From positions 1 through 45,857 of the forward strand of contig NZ_ADGQ01000061.1 of the NCBI RefSeq assembly GCF_000147675.1: a stretch of DNA of 45,857 nucleotides, written 5' to 3'. Source of the stretch: Peptostreptococcus stomatis DSM 17678 (GTDB taxonomy: Bacteria; Bacillota; Clostridia; Peptostreptococcales; Peptostreptococcaceae). Positions 16,947 to 26,260 of the stretch are shown here, piece by piece (the first letter of the stretch is position 1; every line of letters begins with the position of its first letter). The translations under genes and the position numbers were made by a program. The notes under the pieces are model-generated. The model searched no databases. It was not told the DNA's origin and saw nothing but the letters and a program-made list of their open reading frames with translations.

Positions 16947-19385
16947 TTAATCCATTTCCTTGTACAAGTGACCGGTATTATAGGTCCTCTTTAGTCTATT
17001 AAGCTCTCCCCTTTGACCAAGTATAAAGCCTTTTAATATTGCCCCAACCTCATCCTGGTCCTCAAAGTTAAAAACTATATCATAATTGTCTATCCCTAAC
17101 ATTGATAGACTATCTAGGTCATCTACTAGATTTACTATTTCATCAGAATAAATAGTCGTCCTACACTCTGGACTCTGGGCTAGCCTGTACCTATGCCCCT
17201 CATTTGATTCTAGATAATATATACTCTTGTTGCATAGGGCATCCCTCTTATTTTTTTTGCAGTCCTTGGTTAAAACCCCCATTGGACAGTACTCACTTAT
17301 CATCATTTCGTTGTTGCCGTATACTACATACTCGGTTTCATATGCCTGTCCATAAAGTTTATCCATACCTCTTAACTGGTTTAGGGATACTTCTTGTGAC
17401 ATACAGATCCTACTGGCACCTATAGAAGCGTAATAATCTAAGGACAGGTCGTTTATTACATTTAACCAAGGGGCCACCAGAATTTTCTTGTCAGGTAAGT
17501 GGTCCTTGGCCCAACCTATCTGGCCATAGCTAGAAATCCTAAAGCCCTTTAGGTATGCCATATCTTCCTCATCCAGACTTGACAAGACCTTATAGACCCT
17601 TTCCTCATCAGTTCTTATAATTCTAGGCATATAGTAGTATATATCCTTGCCTGCTTGCCTAGATATATCTATGGCCTTGCCCAGGCTGGCTATATCCCTA
17701 TAGTAGATATCTCCTATATTATATTCTAGACTTGCCTGCAATTGGTCTAGGTTTCCACAACTAATGTTGAACTTAGGCCCTTGTTTTTTGTCAAGTATCC
17801 TATCTACAAGTGGAGTCACCAGCTTCTTTTCCTGGTTACCACATTTATCGTAGGTCCTCCCTTGAACTCTAACCCTCTGCTTGGATATATCATCTATAGC
17901 CAACCTCCTAAGTGTATTTAAACCACTTATAGGCATACTGGCCTTGCCATCTATATTACACTTTATTTCCTCTAGATAATAGGGTGTATTCCCTAATTTT
18001 GACAACTGGTTAATCGCTTTTTCTTGACTTATAGGAACCTTTATAGCTTCTTCAAGAAGATAATCTCCATTAAGTTTTACCATATTTCCCCTATCATCCC
18101 AAACCTTTAAACAGGGATGCTGACCAACCTTTAAGTCAAGTTCCATATAAAGGGGTCTTTTCACATATTCATGCCCTGGTTCATAGGTCTTTTTCATCCT
18201 ATCCAAAAGCTGACCATCACTGGTCTTAAATACCTGGGTTCCAGGTTTAATCTTACCTATATAGTCAATTTCTACACTCTCCCCAGGAAGGCCAATGGTC
18301 CTTATATCTTTACCAAGTATAATTCTACCTACTGTTCCACCACCTATACTCAGGCCATCACCCTTTTTCAAACTTGCTTCCAGCCTTATCTTTAGCCTTT
18401 TTGACTTGCTATTATAGGCCTGGACCCGACCTACATATAGGCCCCTGTTATTAGGTTTAGAAGAGTTCATTATATCTCCCCCAGTCTGTCCCAAAAGGTA
18501 ACCCCTGGTAAACTTCCTATTAAATATTACATATAGGTCTTCTAGGCTTTCATCAGAAATGCCTGACTTACCATTTTCAACATAGTTCAATATAGCATCC
18601 CTGTAGGAACTAACTACGGTAGCAACGTACTCTGGCCTCTTCATTCTTCCCTCTATCTTAAGGGATAGGACATTAGTATCTATTATCCTCCCAATGTCTT
18701 CTATAGTATTAAGATCTCTAGGACTTAATAGGTAGTCCCCCTCCACATCTTCATACCTGTCTTCATCACTATTGAATAGTCTATACTTCTGCCTACATGG
18801 TTGGGCACATCTACCCCTGTTTCCTGACCTGGTCCCCAGGACTGAACTCATATAACACTGGCCGGAATATGATACACAAAGGGCCCCATGCACAAATATT
18901 TCTATATCAGCCTGGCAGTGGTCAGTTATCATTTTTATTTCTTCTACATTTAGTTCCCTGGCCAAAACAACCCTCTTAAAACCTACAGACTCTAAATACA
19001 GGACATCATTTAGAGAATGTGCTGCCATTTGGGTGCTAGCATGTAGTTCAAAATCAGGAAGGATGTCCCTAATCCTCCTGGCCATACCAATATCTTGTAG
19101 TATAAGGGCGTCAACGCTTATAGAATAGAGGTATTTTATATAGTCTATAAAGTCTTCCATCTCTGACTGCTTTATAAGGGTATTTACCGTCACAAATACC
19201 TTGCAATCCCTAATATGGGCATATTCAACTGCTTGCCTTAACTCATCATAATCAAAATTATTTGCACTGGCCCTGGCACTAAAGACCTTACCGCCCAAAT
19301 ATACTGCATTTGCCCCATTTTGTACAGCTGCCCTAAGGGCCTCCATACTACCAACCGGAGCCAAAAGCTCTAAATTTTTATTCAT
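16947..19385 (-). CDS. U32 peptidase-family tRNA/rRNA hydroxylation protein (TrhP/RlhA type)
   Basis: Iron-sulfur protein of the U32 family; relatives hydroxylate tRNA uridine 34 (TrhP) or 23S rRNA (RlhA), using a prephenate-derived substrate. The N-terminal domain is typical (LELLAPVGSMEALRAAVQNGANAVYLGG, LHASTQM, EIFVHGALCVSYSGQC, GNRGRCAQPCR with cluster cysteines). The central part carries the DUF3656 region, and the C-terminal part has a second cysteine set (CPMG..., DCKK...). At 812 residues it is the long form. GGAGG four bases before ATG 19385 decides the start over one at 19427. Confidence 0.88.
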   Translation of the reverse strand: MNKNLELLAPVGSMEALRAAVQNGANAVYLGGKVFSARASANNFDYDELRQAVEYAHIRDCKVFVTVNTLIKQSEMEDFIDYIKYLYSISVDALILQDIGMARRIRDILPDFELHASTQMAAHSLNDVLYLESVGFKRVVLARELNVEEIKMITDHCQADIEIFVHGALCVSYSGQCYMSSVLGTRSGNRGRCAQPCRQKYRLFNSDEDRYEDVEGDYLLSPRDLNTIEDIGRIIDTNVLSLKIEGRMKRPEYVATVVSSYRDAILNYVENGKSGISDESLEDLYVIFNRKFTRGYLLGQTGGDIMNSSKPNNRGLYVGRVQAYNSKSKRLKIRLEASLKKGDGLSIGGGTVGRIILGKDIRTIGLPGESVEIDYIGKIKPGTQVFKTSDGQLLDRMKKTYEPGHEYVKRPLYMELDLKVGQHPCLKVWDDRGNMVKLNGDYLLEEAIKVPISQEKAINQLSKLGNTPYYLEEIKCNIDGKASMPISGLNTLRRLAIDDISKQRVRVQGRTYDKCGNQEKKLVTPLVDRILDKKQGPKFNISCGNLDQLQASLEYNIGDIYYRDIASLGKAIDISRQAGKDIYYYMPRIIRTDEERVYKVLSSLDEEDMAYLKGFRISSYGQIGWAKDHLPDKKILVAPWLNVINDLSLDYYASIGASRICMSQEVSLNQLRGMDKLYGQAYETEYVVYGNNEMMISEYCPMGVLTKDCKKNKRDALCNKSIYYLESNEGHRYRLAQSPECRTTIYSDEIVNLVDDLDSLSMLGIDNYDIVFNFEDQDEVGAILKGFILGQRGELNRLKRTYNTGHLYKEMD

Positions 19386-19455
19386 ACTTCCTCCATACCT
19401 TATTTTTAGATCATATCTATTTTTCACATATAAGACTCTTTTTATATATAATATT

Positions 19456-19503
19456 AGTCGTTGATTCGACTATAAATATTAATACCCCCTATTAATATTT
19501 ATA
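19456..19503. repeat. Palindromes in the leader of the U32 operon
   Basis: TATAAATATTAATA and TATTAATATTTATA (19471-19484 and 19490-19503) form a perfect 14-bp repeat around CCCCC. A second small repeat, AGTCG/CGACT, lies at 19456-19471. It may be a regulator site or an RNA hairpin in the leader of the trhP-like gene. Confidence 0.6.
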
Positions 19504-19513
19504 CCGACAAGCC

Positions 19514-19550
19514 TTTAAAAAAGACTACTAGCCGAATGATCTAGTAGTCT
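19514..19550 (-). terminator. Terminator of zapA
   Basis: AGACTACTAG and CTAGTAGTCT form a 10-bp stem with a nine-base loop, followed on the minus strand by six T. It is 71 bases past the zapA stop. Confidence 0.85.
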
Positions 19551-19620
19551 CTTAAATACTTGCATATGATCTTCTAATCCATACACCCCTATTTTTAAAA
19601 ATAGACTAGTGAAAGACCAT

Positions 19621-20196
19621 TTACTTGTTAGTTTTATTCTTTAATTCTTCATAGTTTAACTGCAGGTTATAGGCCTTGTTTTGGAATTCAGCAGCCATAT
19701 TTTCTGCAACTGCCACCTTGTTTTCCATTTCCTTGACCTTCATTTCAAGAGATTTTACAATCTTATCTACATCTCCACCTACTTGTCCACCCGATGTTTC
19801 TAACTTTTTAATAGTTTCATCCTTGGATGCCAAGTCTGTTTCCAACTTAGAAATCTTTATCTTTAGGTCTGCTATTTTTGAGTCTGCCTCTTCTAGCTTT
19901 AAAAGTACATTATCAAATTCCTTTTCTACCTCTTCGTTCTTGTTTGAGTCCGTCTCCTTCATCTGGTAGATTTCCTTCTTTAGTTCTTCTATTTCACGGT
20001 CCCTATCGAATAACTTGTCTGCTATATTTACAGAAGTAAGTATGGCGGCACTAGTCTTGTTAAGAGAAGGGGCTGCCTTGCTTATATTCTTCAACTCTCC
20101 ATCTATATACTTGGCAACCTTAACTATCTCTGCCTCGTTCTTTTCTCCTGCTATCTGGTAATCAACACCATCTATCTTCACACTAACTCTATTCAT
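19621..20196 (-). CDS. zapA: Cell division protein ZapA
   Basis: Binds and bundles FtsZ at the division ring. The ZapA head is clear (NRVSVKIDGVDYQIAGEKNEAEIVKVAKYIDGEL, then ILTSVNIADKLFD). It is followed by an unusually long coiled coil (residues about 75-190, with regular KIxxLE heptads) that makes it 191 residues against roughly 85-110 for short ZapA proteins. GGAG followed by seven bases favours ATG 20196 over the GTG at 20202. A separate terminator shows it is not read into the U32 operon. Confidence 0.88.
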   Translation of the reverse strand: MNRVSVKIDGVDYQIAGEKNEAEIVKVAKYIDGELKNISKAAPSLNKTSAAILTSVNIADKLFDRDREIEELKKEIYQMKETDSNKNEEVEKEFDNVLLKLEEADSKIADLKIKISKLETDLASKDETIKKLETSGGQVGGDVDKIVKSLEMKVKEMENKVAVAENMAAEFQNKAYNLQLNYEELKNKTNK

Positions 20197-20341
20197 ATCC
20201 ACACTCCTATTTATACATGTAATAAGAAAAATAAATTCACATCATAGGCAAACAAGTGACTTTCAAATATTATCTTTATTTAACCTTGCCCTATAATGTC
20301 ATATATCATCATTGCCTCTTACCATTATAACATAAAAAGAG

Positions 20342-21490
20342 CTAGTATAATAGTAGGTCTAAACTTATTGTATCAGATATTTCTAATCCAGTCTGACTCA
20401 ACCTTATATGATCACCCTCCTGGATAATATGTCCGCTTCCTATATAGCTATTGATTATTTCAATATTTTCTTTATACTTGTCTTCGTCGATATTCTTGAG
20501 CCTATCCAAATACTTGGTTCTAGATATGCCCTCAATCTTCCTAAGTCCCAATATCAGGTATTCATTTAATTTTTCCCGGTTACTTATTGTCTCCTCAAAG
20601 TCTATAGGCCTCTCGCCAGCATCAAGCTTTTCGTAGTAGTTGAACATGTCCTTGTAGTTGGTATACCTCTTGCCTCCTAAGTAACCTGATGCACCCAGGC
20701 CTAGGCCGTAGTATTCCCTATCATCCCAATAGATTAGATTGTGCCTACACTCCTTATCCTGCTTGGCAAAATTTGATATCTCATATTGGCCATATCCCTT
20801 ATCTGCCAGGTAGTCAATAGTATACCTATACATTTGGACATATTCATCCTCATCATAGTCAGTCAGGCTTCCATCCTCATACATATTGAAAAACTTAGTT
20901 CCTTCTTCTATTATTAACGAATAGGCTGATATGTGGTCTGGCTCCAAAGAGACAACCCTCTCAAGGGTCTCCCGCCAATCCTCTAAGGTCTGCCCCTGGA
21001 AGGCAAACATGAGGTCTATATTTATATTGTCGAATCCAACTGACCTGGCCAACCTATAGGACTCCAGAAACTCCTCATAGGTATGGATCCTTTCCAAAAA
21101 CTTTAATAAGTGGTCTTGACTAGCCTGGAGGCCTATACTTAACCTGTTTAAGCCTCCCGCCTTCATAAGCTCTAGCTTATCCCTTGTAAGGCTGCCTGGG
21201 TTGGATTCCATTGTATATTCTCTAAGCTTAGATAAGTCTACATTTTTCCTTACAATTGAAAATAACCTCTCTAACTGACTTGCTGATAATATACTGGGAG
21301 TGCCCCCACCTATAAAAATAGTCTCAATATCATCAATCAGGTTACCAGCCTTATATAGGTTAAATTCTTTGTCCAGGTAAGATAGGTAGTCATCTATCTG
21401 GGTTCCATTTCCTACAAGGGATGTGAAATCGCAGTACCCACATTTTTTTGCACAAAAGGGTATGTGTATGTACAAGCCTCTAGTCTTCAT
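20342..21490 (-). CDS. hemW: Radical SAM heme chaperone HemW (coproporphyrinogen oxidase-like)
   Basis: Radical SAM protein of the HemN/HemW group. The cluster motif is C-AKK-C-GY-C in YIHIPFCAKKCGYCDFTS near residue 15; further blocks are IFIGGGTPS, ESNPGSL, RLSIGLQ and DLMFAFQGQT. Length 382 fits HemW rather than the longer HemN. The track frame can open at a TTG at 21505, but GGAG placed nine bases before ATG 21490 decides the start. In a presumed anaerobe its heme role is uncertain. Confidence 0.88.
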   Translation of the reverse strand: MKTRGLYIHIPFCAKKCGYCDFTSLVGNGTQIDDYLSYLDKEFNLYKAGNLIDDIETIFIGGGTPSILSASQLERLFSIVRKNVDLSKLREYTMESNPGSLTRDKLELMKAGGLNRLSIGLQASQDHLLKFLERIHTYEEFLESYRLARSVGFDNINIDLMFAFQGQTLEDWRETLERVVSLEPDHISAYSLIIEEGTKFFNMYEDGSLTDYDEDEYVQMYRYTIDYLADKGYGQYEISNFAKQDKECRHNLIYWDDREYYGLGLGASGYLGGKRYTNYKDMFNYYEKLDAGERPIDFEETISNREKLNEYLILGLRKIEGISRTKYLDRLKNIDEDKYKENIEIINSYIGSGHIIQEGDHIRLSQTGLEISDTISLDLLLY

Positions 21491-21569
21491 AAATTCACAC
21501 TCCAAAATTAAAACAACTAATATTGCCCAATAAAGCCCACCACGGCAAAAAGGACCCTCCTATAATCTT

Positions 21570-21610
21570 ATAAAAAATGGCTAAACTGCAAGTCTTTACA
21601 ATTTAGCCAT
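21570..21610 (-). terminator. Terminator of the lepA-cca-nitroreductase operon
   Basis: ATGGCTAAA and TTTAGCCAT form a 9-bp stem with a 16-base loop, followed on the minus strand by six T. It is 35 bases past the nitroreductase stop. Confidence 0.85.
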
Positions 21611-21644
21611 CTAGATATCATTTATTACTTGGATTCAACCAGAA

Positions 21645-22505
21645 TTATATATTACAGTATCCTACTACTGTGTAGTTAGCTGGTATACCATAATCCTTGT
21701 CTAGGTTATCAAATCCCCACTTAGAATCAAACATAGTAACGTCTAGTATTACACCGAAGTATAGCATCACGATACCTGCATCTATCTTGTTTAAGTAGCT
21801 TCCTCTGTAGTCTTCGCTATCTATAGCTAGCACAACCTTACCACCATCAACAATAAATCTCCATGGCTGCTTATTAAGAGCTGAAGGAGCCATCCTAGCA
21901 TATGAGAATGCATCTAGTAGGGCTCTTTCTTCAAGTATTTCTGAAGTAGCTGCATTACCCCACTTGTCTATATAAACCATTTCTTCAAGACTAATTCTTT
22001 CAGATCCAGTATTTGCAGTAGACATATTAGACTTAGAATAGTTGTCACCAGTCTTAGCTTTATGCTCAACCTTAACTTCCTTTGAGCCATAACCTAAAGC
22101 TATTAGGGCTACTACTTCCTTGTCAGTTTCTAGACCAAGAGTCTTCTTAACCATATCCCTATCAGAATATGATACCCAACAACTATCTATTCCAAGATCT
22201 CTAGCCTTTAATATTGCTCTTTCACCTACATAGCCTGCATTTTCTAAGTGCTGTGGCTTGTCTTCTGATATCAATACTAGGTAGTTTGGTGCTTCGATCA
22301 TTACACCCTGGTAACCTGCTATACCATATAGACGCTTGTAAGTGTCATCACCAGCAAAGAACTTAGGTTCAATAACTATTGATGAATCTAGCTTCTTACA
22401 ATCCTTGATATAAGATTCTAATTCTAAAAGTGCCTTAGTATCTACTGGTGTTTCCTTAAAATGTCTTACTGATCTTCCATTCATTATTAATGACTTATAA
22501 TCCAT
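21645..22505 (-). CDS. Nitroreductase-family flavoprotein (TM1586 type)
   Basis: Putative FMN-dependent oxidoreductase of 286 residues. The layout is the TM1586-type nitroreductase: an N-terminal half starting SLIMNGRSVRHF, a middle (APNYLVLISE, GYVGERAILKARDLGIDSCWVS, ALIALGYGSKEV), and a C-terminal half with the second FMN contact region (ARMAPSALNKQPWRFIV). The physiological substrate is unknown. GGAGG precedes the ATG, 16 bases after the cca stop, so it is the last gene of that operon. Confidence 0.85.
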   Translation of the reverse strand: MDYKSLIMNGRSVRHFKETPVDTKALLELESYIKDCKKLDSSIVIEPKFFAGDDTYKRLYGIAGYQGVMIEAPNYLVLISEDKPQHLENAGYVGERAILKARDLGIDSCWVSYSDRDMVKKTLGLETDKEVVALIALGYGSKEVKVEHKAKTGDNYSKSNMSTANTGSERISLEEMVYIDKWGNAATSEILEERALLDAFSYARMAPSALNKQPWRFIVDGGKVVLAIDSEDYRGSYLNKIDAGIVMLYFGVILDVTMFDSKWGFDNLDKDYGIPANYTVVGYCNI

Positions 22506-22521
22506 GTCAAACCTCCAAATA

Positions 22522-23793
22522 TTATTGTTTTTGTATTTTTCTGACCATCTCTAACAGCCTTTCTTTCTCGTTAAGCTGGGGTTGGGATATAACTTGGCAC
22601 AATAAGGCTTCTAGCAGGATTCCAACTTCTTTACCCCTAGCCAGGCCCTCATCGATAATATCCCTACCACTTATTTGTAAGTGAGAAACAGAAAAACACT
22701 CTCCTGTTTCTATTATATCATTAAATAGATTGAAAATTAAGCCGATATTTGCATATTTTTCAATAATTTTTGCATAAATTGCGTACTTAGCCAAAATATT
22801 ATCCTTAGCATCCCTTAAAATGTACTTTATGGTAAGCCTTAAATCATCCCTAGTAGCATTTTCATTTAATAAATCTTCATACATATGATCCCTTAGGGCA
22901 TTCCATATAAAGAGGGTCTTTTCCATATCCTTTTTTGAGTATTTAAAGAACTTCAAGAGGGCCTTTAAGTCTCCCTCATAATGGCTAAATATCATGGCTC
23001 TTTTGGCCGCTTGTAAATATTCCTCATGGGAATCTATATCTTCTAGGATCATTGCCCTGGTCAAGTCTTCTTCGTCAAAGCAAAAATCTCCAAACAGGTA
23101 ACTTCTTATATCCAGGTCATTTATCAAACTTAATTTATTAGTATTAGCCCTTATTATACCCTCAAATTCAGTATTTATTCTCTCCATAGAAACCTTTTCA
23201 ATATTTACAGAATTTCTTATTATGGAGTCCATGGTTTCACCCTCTATATCGAAGAACAGCTTGGCAGAAAACCTTAAAGCCCTTAATATCCTCAGGGCAT
23301 CCTCATTAAATCTCTTGTCAGGATTTCCCACACACCTAACCAGCTTCTTTTCAATATCATCTAGACCACCGAACTTGTCCACCAGACCTACTTGGTCATT
23401 ATAGGCCATGGCATTGATGGTAAAGTCCCTCCTGGATAGGTCATCTTCTAAGTTTTGACTATATGATACGGACCTTGGTCTCCTCATATCAAGGTAGTCA
23501 CCATCTAACCTATAGGTAGTCACCTCAAAAGCTTCATCATCTATCAAGACAGTAACTGTCCCGTGTTGGATACCCGTTGGTATGGACCTTGGAAATATAT
23601 TGACTATATCATCAGGAAGGGCATTTGTGGTGATATCCCAGTCATGGGGTATTTTCCCCATGACTGAATCTCTAACACATCCTCCAACTACAAAGGCCTC
23701 ATATCCTGATGCTTGTATTGCATCTATAACCTGACTTGCCCTCGTAGGAATTTCAATTTTTATCTTCTTCATATCCTTAGTCATTTTAGTCAT
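22522..23793 (-). CDS. cca: CCA tRNA nucleotidyltransferase
   Basis: Adds or repairs the 3' CCA of tRNAs. The catalytic head is complete: [22 protein letters not shown] with the metal-binding D-x-D, the FGTV-like [17 protein letters not shown], and the RILRALRF neck. The C-terminal HD domain of related enzymes is not obvious. The start is uncertain: ATG 23793 overlaps the lepA stop by 8 bp (ATGACTAA) and is the likely coupled start; ATG 23784 is possible. The overlap has the same sequence as the ATPase/HEPN junction. Confidence 0.9.
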   Translation of the reverse strand: MTKMTKDMKKIKIEIPTRASQVIDAIQASGYEAFVVGGCVRDSVMGKIPHDWDITTNALPDDIVNIFPRSIPTGIQHGTVTVLIDDEAFEVTTYRLDGDYLDMRRPRSVSYSQNLEDDLSRRDFTINAMAYNDQVGLVDKFGGLDDIEKKLVRCVGNPDKRFNEDALRILRALRFSAKLFFDIEGETMDSIIRNSVNIEKVSMERINTEFEGIIRANTNKLSLINDLDIRSYLFGDFCFDEEDLTRAMILEDIDSHEEYLQAAKRAMIFSHYEGDLKALLKFFKYSKKDMEKTLFIWNALRDHMYEDLLNENATRDDLRLTIKYILRDAKDNILAKYAIYAKIIEKYANIGLIFNLFNDIIETGECFSVSHLQISGRDIIDEGLARGKEVGILLEALLCQVISQPQLNEKERLLEMVRKIQKQ

Positions 23794-25591
23794 CCAATTT
23801 AAGTACAGACATAAAGGCCTTCTGAGGAACTTCAACATTACCAATCTGCCTCATCCTCTTCTTTCCTTCCTTCTGCTTTTCAAGAAGCTTTCTCTTTCTT
23901 GATATATCTCCACCATAACACTTAGCCAAAACATCCTTCCTATAGGCTGCAACAGTTTCTCTGGCTATGATCTTGTTACCAACAGCTGCCTGTATTGGCA
24001 CTGGGAACTGGTGTCTTGGAATTTCTCCCTTTAACTTTTCACACATAGCCTTACCCCTTACAAAGGATCTAGATTCGTGAATTATAAAGCTTAGGGCATC
24101 GACCTGCTCCTTATTTATTAATATATCCATCTTAACGAGGTTAGAAGGTACATAACCCTTCATTTCATAGTCTATAGACCCATAACCCCTGGTTCTTGAT
24201 TTCAGTGCGTCAAAGAAGTCGTATATCACCTCATTTAGTGGTAGTTCATAGTGGAGCATTACCCTGGTATCATCCATATATTCCATATCCTTCATAGAAC
24301 CTCTTCTCTCCTGGCATAGCTCCATTACTACACCTACATAGTCCTTAGGTACTATGATATCACTCTTTACTATGGGCTCTTCAATCATCTTAATCTCTGT
24401 TGGTTCAGGTAGGTTTGCAGGGTTCTGTATCATTAATACCTCGTCATCCAACTTTGTAACCCTGTATATAACGGACGGGGCTGTAGTAATGATATTAAGG
24501 TCAAACTCCCTCTCCAATCTTTCCTGGATAATCTCCATGTGAAGCAGACCCAGGAAACCACACCTAAATCCGAAGCCTAAAGCAGCTGATGACTCAGCCT
24601 CAAACTCCAGGGCAGCATCATTAATCTGTAACTTTTCCAGGGCATCCCTTACATTTTCATATTTTTCTCCTTCACCTGGATAGATACCACAGTATACCAT
24701 CGGTGTAGCCCTCTTATAACCTGGTAGGGGCTGGTCAGTCCTGTTATTAGCATCAGTTATAGTATCACCTACTCTACAAGACCTGATATCCTTTATACTA
24801 GCTGCTATATAGCCAACATCACCTGCAGATAGTTCTGGTAGCTCAGTGGCATTTGGTGCCATTACACCAACCTCTGTAACCTCGAACTTCTTCTTGCTGT
24901 TCATCATCTCTATAATCATGCCCTTCTTGACACAACCGTCAAAGACTCTTACATAGGCCACAACACCCTTGTAGGCATCGTAGTATGAATCAAATATAAG
25001 GGCCTTTAGTGGAGCCTGGTCATCACCAACTGGGGCTGGTACATGTTTAACTATGGCTTCAAGTACGTCTTCTGTATTTATATCATTCTTTGCAGATATT
25101 AGTGGGGCATCACTACAGTCTAGGCCAATCAAATCCTCTATCTCATCCTTGACGTAATCAGGTCTGGCACTTGGTAGGTCTATCTTATTTATTACTGGCA
25201 AGATCTCCAAGTCCTGTTCTAGGGCCAAATATACATTGGCCAAGGTCTGGGCCTCTACACCCTGGGCAGCATCTACTACCAATAGGGCTCCTTCACAGGC
25301 AGCCAAAGACCTAGATACCTCGTAGTTAAAGTCCACATGGCCTGGGGTATCTATTAGGTTTAGGTAGTAGGTATCCCCATCATTAGCCTTGTACTCTAGA
25401 CGAACATTCTGTAGCTTGATGGTAATCCCCCTTTCTCTTTCTAGGTCCATATTATCTAGTAGCTGGGCCTTCATATCCCTCTCTGACACTAGTCCTGTCT
25501 TTTGTATAAGCCTATCTGCCAGGGTAGACTTACCATGATCTATATGTGCAATTATGCTAAAATTCCTAGTATTTTTTTGTCTATTTACCAA
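23786..25591 (-). CDS. lepA: Elongation factor 4 (LepA)
   Basis: Ribosome-binding GTPase that affects initiation and back-translocation. It has the P-loop AHIDHGKS, switch regions ([18 protein letters not shown]), NKIDLP, and the LepA-specific C-terminal domain ([26 protein letters not shown]). AGGAGG lies seven bases before TTG 25591, giving 601 residues starting M-V-N-R-Q-K-N-T, the usual N-terminus; the ATG ten codons upstream sits before the ribosome site. It starts the lepA-cca-nitroreductase operon. Confidence 0.96.
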   Translation of the reverse strand: MVNRQKNTRNFSIIAHIDHGKSTLADRLIQKTGLVSERDMKAQLLDNMDLERERGITIKLQNVRLEYKANDGDTYYLNLIDTPGHVDFNYEVSRSLAACEGALLVVDAAQGVEAQTLANVYLALEQDLEILPVINKIDLPSARPDYVKDEIEDLIGLDCSDAPLISAKNDINTEDVLEAIVKHVPAPVGDDQAPLKALIFDSYYDAYKGVVAYVRVFDGCVKKGMIIEMMNSKKKFEVTEVGVMAPNATELPELSAGDVGYIAASIKDIRSCRVGDTITDANNRTDQPLPGYKRATPMVYCGIYPGEGEKYENVRDALEKLQINDAALEFEAESSAALGFGFRCGFLGLLHMEIIQERLEREFDLNIITTAPSVIYRVTKLDDEVLMIQNPANLPEPTEIKMIEEPIVKSDIIVPKDYVGVVMELCQERRGSMKDMEYMDDTRVMLHYELPLNEVIYDFFDALKSRTRGYGSIDYEMKGYVPSNLVKMDILINKEQVDALSFIIHESRSFVRGKAMCEKLKGEIPRHQFPVPIQAAVGNKIIARETVAAYRKDVLAKCYGGDISRKRKLLEKQKEGKKRMRQIGNVEVPQKAFMSVLKLDD

Positions 25592-25714
25592 ATAAATTCC
25601 TCCTCTTCTGTAAGTTTCCATATGTATTCAACCTACATTTTACTTTAAAAATCTGTCAACGTAAAGATGTGTATTGAAAAATGAATATTTTTTTATTAAA
25701 TATTGTAATTTAGC

Positions 25715-25743
25715 TTGATTTTTGTCTTTAAGTCTGTTAAAAT
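25715..25743 (+). promoter_or_regulatory. rpsT promoter
   Basis: TTGATT, 17 bases, TAAAAT, about 50 bases before the rpsT start. The leader would be about 43 bases. Confidence 0.75.
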
Positions 25744-25792
25744 TGTGTATGTTGATTATGAATTTAGAACATTTATAGGGAGGTGAAGATAG

Positions 25793-26059
25793 ATGGCAAA
25801 TATTAAATCTGCTAAGAAGAGAATCGGTGTTATAGAAAAGAAAACTGCTTTAAATAGAGTTAGAAAGTCTCAGATAAAGACTGCAATAAAGAGATTCGAC
25901 GAAGCTGTAGTTGCAGGTAACAAGGAAGAAGCTCAGGCTAAGTTCCAGTTAGCTCAGAAGAAAATATACCAGGTAGCATCAAAGGGTACTATCCATAAGA
26001 ATGCTGCTGATAGAAAGGTTTCTAAACTTGCTAACAGACTAAACTCTATGAACGCTTAA
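25793..26059 (+). CDS. rpsT: 30S ribosomal protein S20
   Basis: Small basic ribosomal protein, 88 residues, binding 16S rRNA early in 30S assembly. The sequence ANIKSAKKRI at the start and KGTIHKNAADRKVSKLANRLN near the end are typical. GGGAGGTG precedes the ATG. It is divergent from lepA, a common gene order in Firmicutes, and has its own promoter and terminator. Confidence 0.97.
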   Translation: MANIKSAKKRIGVIEKKTALNRVRKSQIKTAIKRFDEAVVAGNKEEAQAKFQLAQKKIYQVASKGTIHKNAADRKVSKLANRLNSMNA

Positions 26060-26131
26060 TGAGGAATAATATGATATCGACGGGTATCATTTATAATTGT
26101 GACAACGCAATGTATAGATATATCTTGTGTG

Positions 26132-26143
26132 TCAAACGTTTGA
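26132..26143. repeat. 12-bp perfect palindrome after rpsT
   Basis: TCAAACGTTTGA, perfectly symmetrical, lies between the rpsT stop and its terminator. It may be chance or a protein site. Confidence 0.35.
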
Positions 26144-26157
26144 AAATACTAGATATA

Positions 26158-26190
26158 ACAAATCCACTAGCCTGCTAGTGGATTTGTTTA
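26158..26190. terminator. rpsT terminator
   Basis: ACAAATCCACTAG and CTAGTGGATTTGT form a perfect 13-bp stem around CCTG, followed by TTTATAT. The structure is nearly symmetrical and could also stop transcripts from the minus strand. Confidence 0.85.
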
Positions 26191-26260
26191 TATCTGGTAT
26201 TTTTTTATTTGCAAGTATATGACCCTTTAAAATTCTTCTATCATCATTTTCAATAAGAAA

